In this document: positions 48,493 through 60,233 of the stretch, piece by piece
How the letters are laid out: each line of letters begins with the position of its first letter
Position numbering within the stretch: position 1 is the first letter of the stretch
Origin: Citrobacter amalonaticus
GTDB taxonomy: Bacteria > Pseudomonadota > Gammaproteobacteria > Enterobacterales > Enterobacteriaceae
DNA: 64,000 bases
Direction of reading: 5' to 3'
Assembly: GCF_018323885.1 (NCBI RefSeq)
Contig: NZ_AP024585.1
Coordinates: 682,001-746,000 of the forward strand
Translations under genes and position numbers: made by a program
The notes under the pieces: model-generated
Databases searched by the model: none
What the model was told of the DNA's origin: nothing
The model's input: only the letters and a program-made list of their open reading frames with translations

Positions 48493-49230
48493 ATGCTATT
48501 TATTTTTCGACTTATTATTACCGTTATCTATTCCATTCTGGTTTGTGTTTTCGGTTCTCTTTACTGCCTGCTGAGCCCGCGTAACCCAAAACACGTCGCG
48601 ACCTTCGGGCATATGTTTGGTCGCCTGGCGCCGCTGTTCGGCCTGAAGGTAGAGTGCCGTAAACCCGCGGATGCGGAAAGCTACGGCAACGCTATCTATA
48701 TCGCTAACCATCAGAATAACTACGATATGGTGACCGCCGCGAATATCGTGCAGCCGCCCACCGTGACCGTCGGGAAGAAGAGCCTGTTGTGGATCCCGTT
48801 TTTTGGTCAGCTTTACTGGTTGACAGGGAACCTGCTGATCGACCGTAATAACCGCGCAAAAGCGCACGGCACGATTGCTGAAGTGGTGAATCATTTTAAA
48901 AAGCGTCGTATCTCCATCTGGATGTTTCCGGAAGGCACCCGCAGCCGGGGTCGTGGCCTGCTGCCGTTTAAAACCGGGGCGTTTCATGCCGCGATTGCGG
49001 CCGGCGTCCCGATTATTCCGGTGTGCGTTTCCAATACCTCGAATAAAATTAATCTGAATCGCCTGAAGAATGGTCTGGTGATTGTGGAGATGCTGCCGCC
49101 GGTGGATATCAGTCAGTATGGCAAAGATCAGGTTCGTGAACTGGCCGCGCACTGCCGCTCGTTGATGGAACAAAAGATCGCTGAACTGGATAAAGAAGTC
49201 GCCGAGCGCGAAGCCGCCGGAAAAGTGTGA
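48493..49230 (+). CDS. plsC: 1-acyl-sn-glycerol-3-phosphate acyltransferase
   Basis: A 245-residue inner-membrane protein with an N-terminal hydrophobic segment. The acyltransferase motifs are ANHQNNYD (HX4D), FPEGTRSRGRG and VPIIPVCVS. It makes phosphatidic acid from lysophosphatidate. Length equals E. coli PlsC. It is followed 122 bp later by ftsP, with which it is transcribed in E. coli. Confidence 0.97.
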   Translation: MLFIFRLIITVIYSILVCVFGSLYCLLSPRNPKHVATFGHMFGRLAPLFGLKVECRKPADAESYGNAIYIANHQNNYDMVTAANIVQPPTVTVGKKSLLWIPFFGQLYWLTGNLLIDRNNRAKAHGTIAEVVNHFKKRRISIWMFPEGTRSRGRGLLPFKTGAFHAAIAAGVPIIPVCVSNTSNKINLNRLKNGLVIVEMLPPVDISQYGKDQVRELAAHCRSLMEQKIAELDKEVAEREAAGKV

Positions 49231-49352
49231 TTCAGCGATAAATGCTTACTCATTCGTGCTGCAAGCCAACGCGCATGCAGCCTGGAGTATGACGAGTTTT
49301 TGCAGGAAACGAGTTCCTGCCCGTAATTTAGCCAGTTTTACATGGAGCTTAT

Positions 49353-50765
49353 ATGTCACTCAGTCGGCGTCAGTTCATTCAGGCATCGGGGATCGCGCTG
49401 TGCGCAGGTGCCGTTCCGCTGAGGGCCCATGCTGCCGGTCAGCAACAGCCGCTGCCCGTTCCGCCGCTACTGGAGTCCCGCCGGGGCCAGCCGCTGTTTA
49501 TGACGCTGCAGCGTTCGCACTGGTCCTTTACCCAGGGCACGCGAGCGCCGGTCTGGGGGATTAACGGGCGTTATCTCGGGCCGACGATCCGCGTCTGGAA
49601 AGGGGATGACGTTAAGCTGATCTACAGTAACCGTCTGGCAGAAAACGTCTCGATGACTATCGCCGGTCTTCAGGTGCCGGGTCCGCTGATGGGCGGTCCG
49701 GCGCGCATGATGTCGCCAAACGCGGACTGGGCGCCGGTACTGCCCATCCGCCAGAACGCCGCCACGCTGTGGTACCACGCCAATACGCCGAACCGTACCG
49801 CGCAGCAGGTTTATAATGGCCTGGCCGGGATGTGGCTGGTTGAAGATGAGGTCAGTAAATCGCTGCCGATCCCCAACCATTACGGTGTCGATGACTTCCC
49901 GATTATTATTCAGGACAAGCGGCTGGATAACTTCGGCACGCCGGAATACAGCGAGCCTGGCAGCGGCGGTTTTGTCGGCGATACGCTGTTGGTCAACGGC
50001 GTCCAAAGCCCTTACGTGGAAGTGTCCCGCGGCTGGGTGCGTCTGCGTTTGCTGAATGCCTCTAACTCCCGTCGTTATCAGTTGCAGATGAGCGACGGTC
50101 GCGCGCTGCATGTTATCTCCGGCGACCAGGGCTTTTTGCCGGCACCGGTGTCAGTAAAACAGTTGTCGCTGGCACCCGGCGAGCGCCGCGAAATTCTGGT
50201 TGATATGACCAATGGCGATGAAGTGTCGATTACCTGTGGTGAGGCAGCGAGCATTGTCGACCGGATCCGGGGGTTCTTTGAACCGTCGAGCATTCTGGTG
50301 TCCACGCTGGTGTTAACGCTGCGCCCAACTGGTCTGTTGCCACTGGTGACCGACAGCCTGCCGATGCGTCTGCTGCCGACCGAGATCATGAGCGGTACGC
50401 CAATTCGCAGTCGCGACATCAGTCTGGGCGACGATCCAGGCATTAACGGCCAGTTATGGGACGTCAACCGCATTGATATCACTGCGCAGCAGGGTTCCTG
50501 GGAGCGCTGGACGGTGCGGGCCGATATGCCGCAGTCATTCCACATTGAAGGGGTGTCGTTCCTCGTGCGTAACGTCAACGGCGCGATGCCATTCCCGGAA
50601 GATCGTGGCTGGAAAGATACCGTCTGGGTGGATGGGCAGGTAGAGCTGCTGGTTTACTACGGACAGCCGTCCTGGGCGCATTTCCCGTTTTACTTCCACA
50701 GCCAGACGCTGGAAATGGCGGACCGTGGTTCAATCGGTCAGATTCTGGTGAATCCGGCGGCGTAA
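49353..50765 (+). CDS. ftsP: Cell-division protein FtsP (SufI), Tat-exported
   Basis: A 470-residue multicopper-oxidase-like protein that in E. coli binds no copper. The Tat signal is SRRQFIQASGIAL with cleavage after RAHA. Three cupredoxin domains follow; the typical copper-ligand HCHxxxH motif is not evident at the C-terminus (HFPFYFHSQTLEMADRG). It protects divisome assembly under stress and is a model Tat substrate. Confidence 0.96.
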   Translation: MSLSRRQFIQASGIALCAGAVPLRAHAAGQQQPLPVPPLLESRRGQPLFMTLQRSHWSFTQGTRAPVWGINGRYLGPTIRVWKGDDVKLIYSNRLAENVSMTIAGLQVPGPLMGGPARMMSPNADWAPVLPIRQNAATLWYHANTPNRTAQQVYNGLAGMWLVEDEVSKSLPIPNHYGVDDFPIIIQDKRLDNFGTPEYSEPGSGGFVGDTLLVNGVQSPYVEVSRGWVRLRLLNASNSRRYQLQMSDGRALHVISGDQGFLPAPVSVKQLSLAPGERREILVDMTNGDEVSITCGEAASIVDRIRGFFEPSSILVSTLVLTLRPTGLLPLVTDSLPMRLLPTEIMSGTPIRSRDISLGDDPGINGQLWDVNRIDITAQQGSWERWTVRADMPQSFHIEGVSFLVRNVNGAMPFPEDRGWKDTVWVDGQVELLVYYGQPSWAHFPFYFHSQTLEMADRGSIGQILVNPAA

Positions 50766-50772
50766 TCCTCCT

Positions 50773-50796
50773 CTCTCTCGCGACGATGCGAGAGAG
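50773..50796 (+). terminator. Hairpin terminator after ftsP
   Basis: CTCTCTCGC pairs with GCGAGAGAG around GACGAT, followed by ATTATCCTT. The T-run is short, so termination may be partial. Confidence 0.6.
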
Positions 50797-50874
50797 ATTA
50801 TCCTTCGATTTCTCATTCGTTCCGGCATATAATCGCCGGCCTTTGATTATTTTTTTACCATTTTTGGAAGCACT

Positions 50875-53046
50875 ATGAGCGCAATATCCCTGATCCAGCC
50901 AGACAGAGATCTCTTCTCCTGGCCTCAGTACTGGGCGGCCTGTTTTGGTCCCGCTCCTTTTTTGCCGATGTCACGCGACGAAATGGATCAACTTGGCTGG
51001 GATAGCTGCGACATTATTCTGGTAACCGGCGACGCCTATGTCGATCACCCGAGTTTTGGTATGGCGATTTGTGGTCGAATGCTGGAAGCACAGGGCTTCC
51101 GTGTCGGCATCATTGCGCAGCCGGACTGGAACAGCAAAGACGACTTTATGCGTCTGGGCAAACCGAACCTGTTCTTTGGCGTAACCGCTGGCAACATGGA
51201 CTCGATGATCAACCGCTACACTGCCGATCGCCGCCTGCGCCATGACGATGCCTACACGCCGGATAACGTCGCGGGCAAGCGCCCGGACCGCGCCACGCTG
51301 GTCTATACCCAGCGCTGTAAAGAGGCGTGGAAAGATGTGCCGGTGATCCTCGGTGGTATTGAAGCGAGCCTGCGTCGTACCGCGCATTACGATTACTGGT
51401 CTGATACTGTGCGCCGTTCCGTGCTGGTGGATTCAAAAGCCGACATGTTGATGTTTGGCAACGGCGAGCGTCCGCTGGTGGAAGTGGCGCACCGACTGGC
51501 GATGGGTGAAACCATCGATCAGATCCGCGATGTGCGTAACACGGCGATTATGGTGAAAGAAGCGCTGCCTGGCTGGAGCGGTGTCGATTCCACGCGTCTG
51601 GATACGCCGGGGAAAATCGATCCGATCCCGCATCCGTATGGTGAAGATTTGCCGTGCGCCGACAACAAACCGGTTTCCCCGAAAAAGCAGGAAGCGAAAG
51701 CCATTACCGTGCAGCCCGCGCGTCCGAAACCGTGGGAAAAAACCTACGTTCTGCTGCCGTCCTTTGAAAAAGTGAAGGGCGACAAAGTGCTGTATGCGCA
51801 CGCTTCGCGGATCCTGCACCATGAAACCAACCCAGGCTGTGCGCGTGCGCTGATGCAAAAGCATGGCGATCGCTACATCTGGATCAACCCGCCGGCGATC
51901 CCACTCTCTACTGAAGAGATGGACAGCGTTTTTGCCCTACCGTATAAGCGCGTGCCACACCCGGCATACGGCAACAGCCGCATCCCGGCCTACGAGATGA
52001 TCCGTTTCTCGATCAACATCATGCGCGGCTGTTTCGGTGGTTGCTCGTTCTGTTCGATCACCGAACACGAAGGACGCATTATTCAGAGCCGTTCTGAAGA
52101 TTCAATCATCAATGAGATTGAAGCGATCCGCGATACCGTGCCGGGTTTTACCGGCGTGATCTCCGATCTCGGCGGACCGACGGCCAACATGTATATGCTG
52201 CGCTGTAAGTCACCGCGCGCAGAACAGACCTGTCGTCGCCTGTCGTGTGTTTATCCGGATATCTGTCCGCATATGGATACCAACCACGAGCCGACGATCA
52301 ACCTCTATCGCCGCGCGCGCGATCTGAAAGGCATCAAGAAGATCCTGATTGCCTCCGGCGTGCGTTACGACATCGCAGTGGAAGATCCGCGCTATATCAA
52401 AGAGCTGGCTAGCCACCACGTCGGCGGTTATCTGAAGATTGCGCCGGAACATACCGAAGAAGGGCCGTTGTCGAAGATGATGAAGCCGGGTATGGGCAGC
52501 TATGACCGCTTCAAACAACTGTTCGATCTCTACTCGAAGCAGGCCGGGAAAGAGCAGTATCTGATCCCGTACTTCATCTCCGCGCATCCGGGAACGCGTG
52601 ACGAGGATATGGTGAATCTGGCGCTGTGGTTGAAGAAACATCGCTTCCGTCTCGATCAGGTGCAGAACTTCTATCCGTCGCCGCTGGCCAACTCGACCAC
52701 CATGTATTACACCGGCAAAAACCCGCTGGGTAAGATTGGCTATAAGAGTGAAGATGTGGTGGTGCCGAAGGGAGATAAGCAGCGTCGTCTGCATAAAGCG
52801 CTGCTGCGTTACCACGATCCGGCTAACTGGCCGATGATCCGTCAGGCGCTGGAAGAGATGGGGAAAAAACATCTGATTGGTGGACGTCGTGAGTGTCTGG
52901 TACCGGCGCCGACGCTGGAAGAGATGCGCGAAGCGCGCCGTCAGAACCGTAACACCCGTCCGGCGCTGACCAAGCATACGCCGGTGGCGCATCAGCGTCA
53001 GACGCCAGCCGCCAACAAAAAGCGTACCAAAGTCGCCGGGCGATAA
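50875..53046 (+). CDS. ygiQ: UPF0313 radical SAM protein YgiQ
   Basis: A 723-residue protein of the YgiQ family. The radical SAM cluster motif is [15 protein letters not shown] (CX3CX2C) near residue 390. An N-terminal domain like that of B12-type radical SAM enzymes precedes it, and a Lys/Arg-rich C-terminal tail ([10 protein letters not shown]) follows. The reaction is unknown. It is slightly shorter than the E. coli form, the difference lying in the tail. K-12 yqhG and yqhH beside it are absent. Confidence 0.93.
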   Translation: MSAISLIQPDRDLFSWPQYWAACFGPAPFLPMSRDEMDQLGWDSCDIILVTGDAYVDHPSFGMAICGRMLEAQGFRVGIIAQPDWNSKDDFMRLGKPNLFFGVTAGNMDSMINRYTADRRLRHDDAYTPDNVAGKRPDRATLVYTQRCKEAWKDVPVILGGIEASLRRTAHYDYWSDTVRRSVLVDSKADMLMFGNGERPLVEVAHRLAMGETIDQIRDVRNTAIMVKEALPGWSGVDSTRLDTPGKIDPIPHPYGEDLPCADNKPVSPKKQEAKAITVQPARPKPWEKTYVLLPSFEKVKGDKVLYAHASRILHHETNPGCARALMQKHGDRYIWINPPAIPLSTEEMDSVFALPYKRVPHPAYGNSRIPAYEMIRFSINIMRGCFGGCSFCSITEHEGRIIQSRSEDSIINEIEAIRDTVPGFTGVISDLGGPTANMYMLRCKSPRAEQTCRRLSCVYPDICPHMDTNHEPTINLYRRARDLKGIKKILIASGVRYDIAVEDPRYIKELASHHVGGYLKIAPEHTEEGPLSKMMKPGMGSYDRFKQLFDLYSKQAGKEQYLIPYFISAHPGTRDEDMVNLALWLKKHRFRLDQVQNFYPSPLANSTTMYYTGKNPLGKIGYKSEDVVVPKGDKQRRLHKALLRYHDPANWPMIRQALEEMGKKHLIGGRRECLVPAPTLEEMREARRQNRNTRPALTKHTPVAHQRQTPAANKKRTKVAGR

Positions 53047-53093
53047 TGGGGTTGCCCGGTGGTAAACACCGGGCTTATTAAAAGAGAAGGGAA

Positions 53094-53921
53094 TTAGCCG
53101 CCGAACTGATCCGGATCGGGCCCCAGGCGCTTGCCCTGATCGAGCTTCGCAATCTCACCAAGTTCGTCTTTGTCGAGTCGGAAATCCCAGACGTCGAAGT
53201 TCTCGGCGATACGCGATGGCGTGACGGATTTCGGGATCACGACCAGACCGTTATCCAGATGCCAGCGAATGACAATCTGCGCCGGTGTTTTACCGTATTT
53301 ATCCGCCAGATCACGAATGATTTTTTGATCGAAAACGCCTTCGCCACCCTGTGCCAGCGGACTCCAGGATTCCGTCTGGATTTTGTGCGTCGCATTCCAC
53401 GCGTGTAGCTGGCGCTGTTGCATCAGCGGATGCAGTTCGATCTGGTTAATCACCGGCGTAACGCCCGTTTCGTCAATCAGGCGCTGGAGGTGGTTGACCT
53501 GGAAATTACACACACCGATGCTCTTAATCAGCCCCTCTTTTTGCAGATCGATCATGCCTTGCCAGGCGGAAACATAGTGATCGATTGCCGGAACCGGCCA
53601 GTGCATCAGATACAGGTCGAGATAATCTAACTGGAGTTTTTCCAGACTCTCCATCAACGCGTCGCGGGGGCGTTTCTGATCGTCATTCCATAGCTTGGTG
53701 GTGATGAACAACTCATCGCGGGGGAGACCTGCGCTGGCTAACGCTTTGCCGACGCCGTCTTCATTTTTGTAGGCGGCGGCGGTATCTATGGACCGATAGC
53801 CGACTTCCAGTGCTTTATGAATGGCGGAGACGACCTCGTCGTTACCGGCTTTCCATACGCCTAACCCCAGTTGGGGCATTACATTGCCATCCTGAAGCTT
53901 AATTACGGTTTGGTTTGCCAT
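53094..53921 (-). CDS. dkgA: 2,5-diketo-D-gluconate reductase A / methylglyoxal reductase
   Basis: A 275-residue aldo/keto reductase. The catalytic Tyr is in DTAAAYKNEDGVG and the Lys in ITTKLWND, with His in LYLMHWPVP. The NADPH-binding IPKSVTPSRIAEN segment is near the C-terminus. It reduces 2,5-diketogluconate and methylglyoxal. It lies downstream of yqhD in the same direction; in E. coli both are activated by YqhC in response to aldehydes. Confidence 0.96.
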   Translation of the reverse strand: MANQTVIKLQDGNVMPQLGLGVWKAGNDEVVSAIHKALEVGYRSIDTAAAYKNEDGVGKALASAGLPRDELFITTKLWNDDQKRPRDALMESLEKLQLDYLDLYLMHWPVPAIDHYVSAWQGMIDLQKEGLIKSIGVCNFQVNHLQRLIDETGVTPVINQIELHPLMQQRQLHAWNATHKIQTESWSPLAQGGEGVFDQKIIRDLADKYGKTPAQIVIRWHLDNGLVVIPKSVTPSRIAENFDVWDFRLDKDELGEIAKLDQGKRLGPDPDQFGG

Positions 53922-54025
53922 TTTTCCTCCTTCATGTGCTCATCACCGGAGGGGGACTCCGGTGATGTAAGGTGACTTAAGTCTGGACGAAATGCCCAAA
54001 AACGAAAGTCAGAGGTGAAAAAAGC

Positions 54026-55189
54026 TTAGCGCGCTGCCTCGTAAATGCGGCGGCTGACATCCAGGGTAATGTCTTTATGCTCACCCAGTTGCGTCATGCC
54101 GTGCTCTTCCAGTTTCGCCAGCAGAGCCGGGATTGAACTGCCGTCAAGGCCATAGCCAGACAGGCGAGTCGGGACGCCCAGTTGCTCGAAGAAATTACGG
54201 GTGGCTGCAATCGCGGCATCAATACGCTCATCTTCAGAACCGTCGGTGATGTTCCACACGCGCTCTGCATATTGCAGCAGTTTTTCGCGTTTGGTATCGC
54301 GTTTTTCATTCCACAGTGCGGGCAGTACGACCGCCAGCGTCTGAGCGTGATCCAGACCGTGCATCGCTGTTAGTTCATGGCCCAACATATGGGTTGCCCA
54401 GTCCTGCGGCACGCCTGCGCCAATCAGGCCGTTCAGCGCCTGGGTGGCTGCCCACATAACGTTCGCACGTACATCGTAGTTTTCCGGGTCTTTTAGCGCT
54501 TTCGGGCCATCTTCCACCAGCGTCAGCAGAATGCCCTCCGCGAAGCGATCCTGAATTTTGGCATCAACCGGATATGTGACGTACTGTTCAACGGTATGCA
54601 CAAACGCATCAACCACACCGTTCGCCACCTGACGTGGCGGAAGGGTGTAGGTATAAACCGGATCCAGTACCGCAAAGACCGGCTGCACATGGGCAGAATG
54701 GAAGGCCTGTTTGTCGCCGGTGGTTTTACGCGAGATAACCGCGCCTTTGTTGGATTCAGAACCGGTCGCCGGCAGCGTCAGCACAGAACCCATCGGGATT
54801 GCGCTTTTGATATCGCTACCGCTGGTTTGCAGGATATGCCACGGGTCAACGCCATCCGCATAGTGGGCGGCAGCAGCGATGAATTTGGTGCCATCAAGAA
54901 CAGAACCCCCGCCGACGGCCAGCAGGAAGGTAATGTTCTCTTCACGGGCGATGTTGACTGCGTTCATCAGCGTTTCATACGACGGGTTAGGCTCAATGCC
55001 GCCAAATTCGCGCACGTCCAGGCCTTTCAGCGCCTCCTGGACCTGCGCCAGTACGCCCGTCTTTTTCACGCTGCCGCCGCCGTAGGTGATCAGCACGCGT
55101 GCGTCTTGTGGGATTTGTGCGCGCAGTTCAGCGATTGCGCCTTTACCAAACAGAATGCGGGTCGGGGTATGCAGATTAAAGTTATTCAT
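54026..55189 (-). CDS. yqhD: NADPH-dependent aldehyde reductase YqhD
   Basis: A 387-residue iron/zinc-type alcohol dehydrogenase. The start at 55189 gives the E. coli N-terminus MNNFNLHTPTRILFGKG. Metal ligands are in GVVDAFVHTVEQ (Asp194, His198) and GHELTAMHGLDHAQT (His267, His281). GGGSVLDGTKF binds NADPH. It detoxifies short aldehydes made by lipid peroxidation. It is divergent from its activator gene yqhC. Confidence 0.96.
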   Translation of the reverse strand: MNNFNLHTPTRILFGKGAIAELRAQIPQDARVLITYGGGSVKKTGVLAQVQEALKGLDVREFGGIEPNPSYETLMNAVNIAREENITFLLAVGGGSVLDGTKFIAAAAHYADGVDPWHILQTSGSDIKSAIPMGSVLTLPATGSESNKGAVISRKTTGDKQAFHSAHVQPVFAVLDPVYTYTLPPRQVANGVVDAFVHTVEQYVTYPVDAKIQDRFAEGILLTLVEDGPKALKDPENYDVRANVMWAATQALNGLIGAGVPQDWATHMLGHELTAMHGLDHAQTLAVVLPALWNEKRDTKREKLLQYAERVWNITDGSEDERIDAAIAATRNFFEQLGVPTRLSGYGLDGSSIPALLAKLEEHGMTQLGEHKDITLDVSRRIYEAAR

Positions 55190-55381
55190 TGCTCGTTCCC
55201 TTATGTGGGTAAAAAAAGAGGGCAGGAGGGTCTGCCGGATGGAGAACATTGTGGTCGTGCGCGGCTATCCTCTCAATGCTCATTTCTGCCAATGTCTTGC
55301 CCATTTCTCCAGGGCGCTGGAGAAAAGCGATAAATTTGCGCACAATCAAGGCGTCGTCATCCGTTGAGAAAATAACCCGTT

Positions 55382-56281
55382 ATGAACCGCGAAGAGATCT
55401 GTTTACTGCTGACAGATAAAGTTAAGCAGTTGAAAAACAATGAACATAAGCTCAATGAGCTGCTGCCGGACATCCGTCTGCTGTACGGTACTGAACCGGG
55501 TTTACGGACACCCGTGATGTACGACCCCGGCATCATATTTCTCTTTTCCGGTCATAAAATCGGTTACATCAATGAGCGGGTTTTCCGTTATGACGCCAAT
55601 GAATACCTGCTGCTGACCGTACCTTTACCCTTCGAATGTGAAACCTATGCGACTCCGGACGTACCGCTCGCCGGATTTCGCATCAATGTCGATATCCTGC
55701 AATTGCAGGAACTGCTGATGGACATTGGCGAAGACGAACACTTTCAGCCGTCGATGGCGGCAAGTGGGATCAACTCCGCCACGCTCTCAGAAGAGATCCT
55801 CTGCGCGGCGGAACGTCTGCTCGACGTCATGGAGCGACCGCTGGACGCACGGATCCTCGGTAAACAGATTATCCGTGAAATCCTCTATCACGTTCTGACC
55901 GGGCCACGCGGCGGCGCGCTGCTGGCGCTGGTGAGTCGCCAGACCCATTTCAGCCTGATTAGCCGTGTGCTCAAACGCATTGAAAATAAGTACACCGAAA
56001 ACCTCAACGTCGAGCAACTGGCGGCCGAAGCCAATATGAGCGTTTCTGCGTTCCATCATAATTTTAAGTCAGTGACCAGCACATCGCCGTTGCAGTATCT
56101 GAAAACCTATCGGTTACATAAAGCGCGGATGATGATAATTCACGACGGCATGAAGGCCAGCGCGGCGGCAATGCGGGTGGGTTATGAAAGCGCGTCGCAG
56201 TTTAGTCGTGAATTTAAGCGCTATTTCGGGGTGACGCCGGGGGAAGATGCGGCGCGGATCCGCACTATGCAGGGGAGTTAA
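55382..56281 (+). CDS. yqhC: AraC-family activator YqhC
   Basis: A 299-residue regulator. The N-terminal beta-barrel sensor domain has [21 protein letters not shown]. The C-terminal AraC domain has two helix-turn-helices ([21 protein letters not shown] and [24 protein letters not shown]). In E. coli it activates yqhD and dkgA on aldehyde exposure. It is divergent from yqhD over a 192-bp region. Confidence 0.94.
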   Translation: MNREEICLLLTDKVKQLKNNEHKLNELLPDIRLLYGTEPGLRTPVMYDPGIIFLFSGHKIGYINERVFRYDANEYLLLTVPLPFECETYATPDVPLAGFRINVDILQLQELLMDIGEDEHFQPSMAASGINSATLSEEILCAAERLLDVMERPLDARILGKQIIREILYHVLTGPRGGALLALVSRQTHFSLISRVLKRIENKYTENLNVEQLAAEANMSVSAFHHNFKSVTSTSPLQYLKTYRLHKARMMIIHDGMKASAAAMRVGYESASQFSREFKRYFGVTPGEDAARIRTMQGS

Positions 56282-56294
56282 CGTTATTGTGAGT

Positions 56295-56324
56295 CAGCCG
56301 GATGAACGTCGTGTCATCCGGCTG
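56295..56324. terminator. Bidirectional hairpin between yqhC and yghB
   Basis: CAGCCGGATGA and TCATCCGGCTG form a perfect 11-bp stem with an eight-base loop between convergent genes. No clear T-run follows on either side; it is REP-like in sequence. Confidence 0.55.
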
Positions 56325-56332
56325 GATTCAGG

Positions 56333-56992
56333 TCAGGCGCTGCAGTATTTCTTCTTAATCACCACCACCACCGTGCCGATCAACCCCGCCGCCAGCAGAA
56401 AAATGGGCAGGATCATCAGGAAGGTCATGACCTGATCTTCATGGCGCTTCACAAACGGGATCATGCTAAGTGCGTAGCCAAAGCTGGTGACCACGCCGAC
56501 CCACAGCAGCCCGCTCAGCCAGTTGAAAAACTGGAAGCGACGGTTAGAGAGCCCGGAAATCCCCGCCATGGTTGGCAGTAGTGTGCGCACGAACGCCAGA
56601 AAACGGCCTGCCAACAGCGCCAGCAGACCGTGACGGTCAAACATGCAGGTCGCGCGCTGGTGGTATTTCGCCGGAAGTTGCGCCAGCCAGCCTTTTACCG
56701 TTCGCGTATTGCCCAGCCAGCGTCCCTGAATATAACTGAGCCAACAGCCGAGGCTGGCCGCTGTCGTCAGGATCAGCAGGGTAGGAACAAAGCTCATGAC
56801 GCCTTGCGCGACCAATGCGCCTGCTAAGAGCAGCAGACTATCGCCGGGCAAAAATGAGGCCGGTAACAGGCCATTCTCTAAAAACAGCGTGGCAAACATC
56901 ACAAAGTAGACGACGCTAACAACATGTGGGTCCGCCAGCGCGGCAAAATCATGTTGCCAGAGCGCAGCGATAATATCTTGAATGACAGCCAT
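56333..56992 (-). CDS. yghB: DedA-family membrane protein YghB
   Basis: A 219-residue inner-membrane protein starting [22 protein letters not shown]. DedA signature segments are [22 protein letters not shown] and [17 protein letters not shown], the latter with the essential Arg residues. With YqjA it is needed for cell division, envelope integrity and proton-dependent drug tolerance in E. coli, and the family includes lipid flippases. It is transcribed leftward after metC. Confidence 0.95.
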   Translation of the reverse strand: MAVIQDIIAALWQHDFAALADPHVVSVVYFVMFATLFLENGLLPASFLPGDSLLLLAGALVAQGVMSFVPTLLILTTAASLGCWLSYIQGRWLGNTRTVKGWLAQLPAKYHQRATCMFDRHGLLALLAGRFLAFVRTLLPTMAGISGLSNRRFQFFNWLSGLLWVGVVTSFGYALSMIPFVKRHEDQVMTFLMILPIFLLAAGLIGTVVVVIKKKYCSA

Positions 56993-57131
56993 GGACTTTC
57001 CTGTGGAACAGCGTTTACGCCTTAATAATCCTATTGTACTCCTGAACGGACCCGGATGACTTGATCCCGGGCGCAACAAATGCAGACAATTTCGTTCGAC
57101 GTGTCTGCATAGATGTCCATTGGCGTCAATT

Positions 57132-58409
<1,278 letters not shown>

Positions 58410-58483
58410 TTATCAAAATCGCCTCCCGTGACGTTTTACTGCGTAAGCGCAAGGAAAAGAAACCAAAGGTGCGGCACTATGTA

Positions 58484-58506
58484 AATAGTAATGAGAACGA
58501 CTATCA
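58484..58506 (+). promoter_or_regulatory. Fur-type site upstream of exbB
   Basis: AATAGTAATGAGAACGACTATC resembles the Fur box (GATAATGATAATCATTATC) and corresponds in position to the known E. coli exbB Fur site. Iron limitation would induce exbBD. Confidence 0.65.
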
Positions 58507-58568
58507 ATTCGACGTCGTTTTGATATTATTACGCTCAGAATTTGTGATTTGCGTCCTGGAGATACAGA

Positions 58569-59303
58569 GTGGGTAATAATTTGATGCAGACGGATCTTTC
58601 CGTCTGGGGTATGTATCAGCACGCCGATATCGTGGTTAAGTGCGTGATGATTGGTCTGATTCTGGCGTCAGTGGTCACCTGGGCTATCTTCTTCAGTAAG
58701 AGCGTTGAATTCTTCTCCCTGAAGCGTCGGCTTAAACGCGAACAGCAGCTGTTGGCGGACGCCCGCTCTCTGGATCAGGCAAGCGATATCGCAGCAAACT
58801 TTGGCGCCAAAAGCTTAAGCACCCAATTGCTCAATGAAGCGCAGAACGAACTGGAACTGTCTCAGGGCAGTGAAGACAACGAAGGCATTAAAGAGCGTAC
58901 TGGTTTTCGTCTGGAGCGTCGCGTTGCGGCAGCGGGACGTCAGATGGGGCGCGGAAATGGCTACCTGGCGACCATCGGGGCGATTTCGCCATTTGTCGGT
59001 CTCTTCGGTACGGTCTGGGGTATCATGAACAGTTTCATCGGGATTGCACAAACGCAGACCACTAACCTCGCCGTCGTCGCCCCCGGTATTGCTGAAGCGC
59101 TGCTGGCGACAGCCATCGGTCTGGTTGCGGCCATTCCTGCGGTGGTTATCTATAACATCTTTGCCCGTCAGATTGGCGGTCTTAAAGCGATGCTGGGCGA
59201 TGTAGCGGCACAGGTGCTGTTACTGCAAAGCCGCGACCTGGATCTGGATGCAAGCGCATCTGCCCGTCCGGTGCGTACCGCGCAGAAATTACGTGTAGGG
59301 TAA
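58569..59303 (+). CDS. exbB: TonB-system energiser ExbB
   Basis: A 244-residue inner-membrane protein with a GTG start and GGAGATAC upstream, as in E. coli. It has three membrane segments; the last two hold AISPFVGLFGTVWGIMNSF and APGIAEALLATAIGLVAAIPA. With ExbD it forms a proton-driven motor that powers TonB-dependent import of siderophores and vitamin B12. It lies six bases before exbD. Confidence 0.98.
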   Translation: MGNNLMQTDLSVWGMYQHADIVVKCVMIGLILASVVTWAIFFSKSVEFFSLKRRLKREQQLLADARSLDQASDIAANFGAKSLSTQLLNEAQNELELSQGSEDNEGIKERTGFRLERRVAAAGRQMGRGNGYLATIGAISPFVGLFGTVWGIMNSFIGIAQTQTTNLAVVAPGIAEALLATAIGLVAAIPAVVIYNIFARQIGGLKAMLGDVAAQVLLLQSRDLDLDASASARPVRTAQKLRVG

Positions 59304-59309
59304 TGTTTC

Positions 59310-59735
59310 ATGGCAATGCGTCTTAATGAAAATCTGGACGATAACGGTGAAATGCATGAAATCAACGTGACGCCGTTTATCGACGTTATGCTGGTACTGC
59401 TGATCATCTTTATGGTGGCTGCGCCGCTGGCGACAGTGGATGTGAAGGTCAATCTGCCCGCGTCCTCCAGTACGCCGCAACCGCGTCCGGAAAAACCGGT
59501 TTATCTGTCGGTCAAAGCGGACAACAGCATGTTCATTGGTAACGATCCGGTGACGGACGAGACCATGGTGGCAGAACTGAACGCGCTGACCGAAGGGAAG
59601 AAAGACACCACGATCTTCTTCCGTGCGGATAAAACCGTCGACTATGAAACCCTGATGAAGGTGATGGACACGCTGCATCAGGCTGGTTATCTGAAGATCG
59701 GTCTGGTCGGCGAAGAGGTCGCGAAAGCGAAATAA
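59310..59735 (+). CDS. exbD: TonB-system energiser ExbD
   Basis: A 141-residue protein with one membrane segment and the essential Asp25 in NVTPFIDVMLVLLIIFMV. The C-terminal periplasmic domain ends VGEEVAKAK. It couples proton flow to TonB with ExbB. It is in one operon with exbB and followed by a strong terminator. Confidence 0.98.
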   Translation: MAMRLNENLDDNGEMHEINVTPFIDVMLVLLIIFMVAAPLATVDVKVNLPASSSTPQPRPEKPVYLSVKADNSMFIGNDPVTDETMVAELNALTEGKKDTTIFFRADKTVDYETLMKVMDTLHQAGYLKIGLVGEEVAKAK

Positions 59736-59766
59736 TCGTTGTCGCCATGGGCACAATGAAAGAAAG

Positions 59767-59800
59767 GCCGGGTACGGCGTTATCGCTACCCGGCTTTTTT
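59767..59800 (+). terminator. Intrinsic terminator of exbBD
   Basis: GCCGGGTA and TACCCGGC enclose a 12-base loop with an inner GGCG pairing; six T residues follow. The far end touches the stop codon of the convergent gene. Confidence 0.9.
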
Positions 59801-60233
59801 ATTGCCCATCGCGCCGGGTTTGCACCTGACGTTCATTGAGCGCAACGGTAGTGATGGTAATCGTGCGGGTGTTTCCTTCGGCCAGTTTGCGCGTCAGTCG
59901 CAGCGTGGCGGTCTCACGAGCCAGCAAATGCTGCCAGGTGCTCTCCAGTCGCGCCATGATTTTGTCACCCAGCGCCGGGTTCTGTTTGATAATGGCGTTG
60001 ATCGCCGCGCCATAAATCTCTTCCTTCACCTGAAGCGCGTATATTTCCCGCCGGTTTTGCCATTTCAGACGAACCAGCGCCGCAGGAATAGAAGTCACTT
60101 CTTGCGCCACGCTTTCGAGGACCGCATTTTTATTGGCGATGAGTGCGGCAAGATTCTGCTTTAAGATAAATTGATCGCTTTTATTCTCATCTAAAGCCAA
60201 ATAGACATTGTTATCTTCAACATCTTTAATCAT
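59799..60233 (-). CDS. Uncharacterised protein, second gene of a two-gene unit
   Basis: A 144-residue protein I do not recognise. It has no signal peptide or membrane segment. It is helical and charged, rich in Ala, Leu, Glu, Lys and Arg, with RLKWQNRREIYALQVKEEIYG and ARETATLRLTRKLAEGN; the end carries three Thr-Ile pairs (TRTITITTV) followed by a basic tail. Its ATG overlaps the stop codon of the gene at 60230-60637 by four bases, so the pair is probably translated together. It sits where E. coli K-12 has yghA. Function cannot be inferred. Confidence 0.7.
   Translation of the reverse strand: MIKDVEDNNVYLALDENKSDQFILKQNLAALIANKNAVLESVAQEVTSIPAALVRLKWQNRREIYALQVKEEIYGAAINAIIKQNPALGDKIMARLESTWQHLLARETATLRLTRKLAEGNTRTITITTVALNERQVQTRRDGQ

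Noticed and set aside
53054..53074. GCCCGGTG/CACCGGGC hairpin after ygiQ as a terminator
   Set aside because: The stem is good but is followed only by TTATTA, so termination is doubtful; it may be a partial REP.
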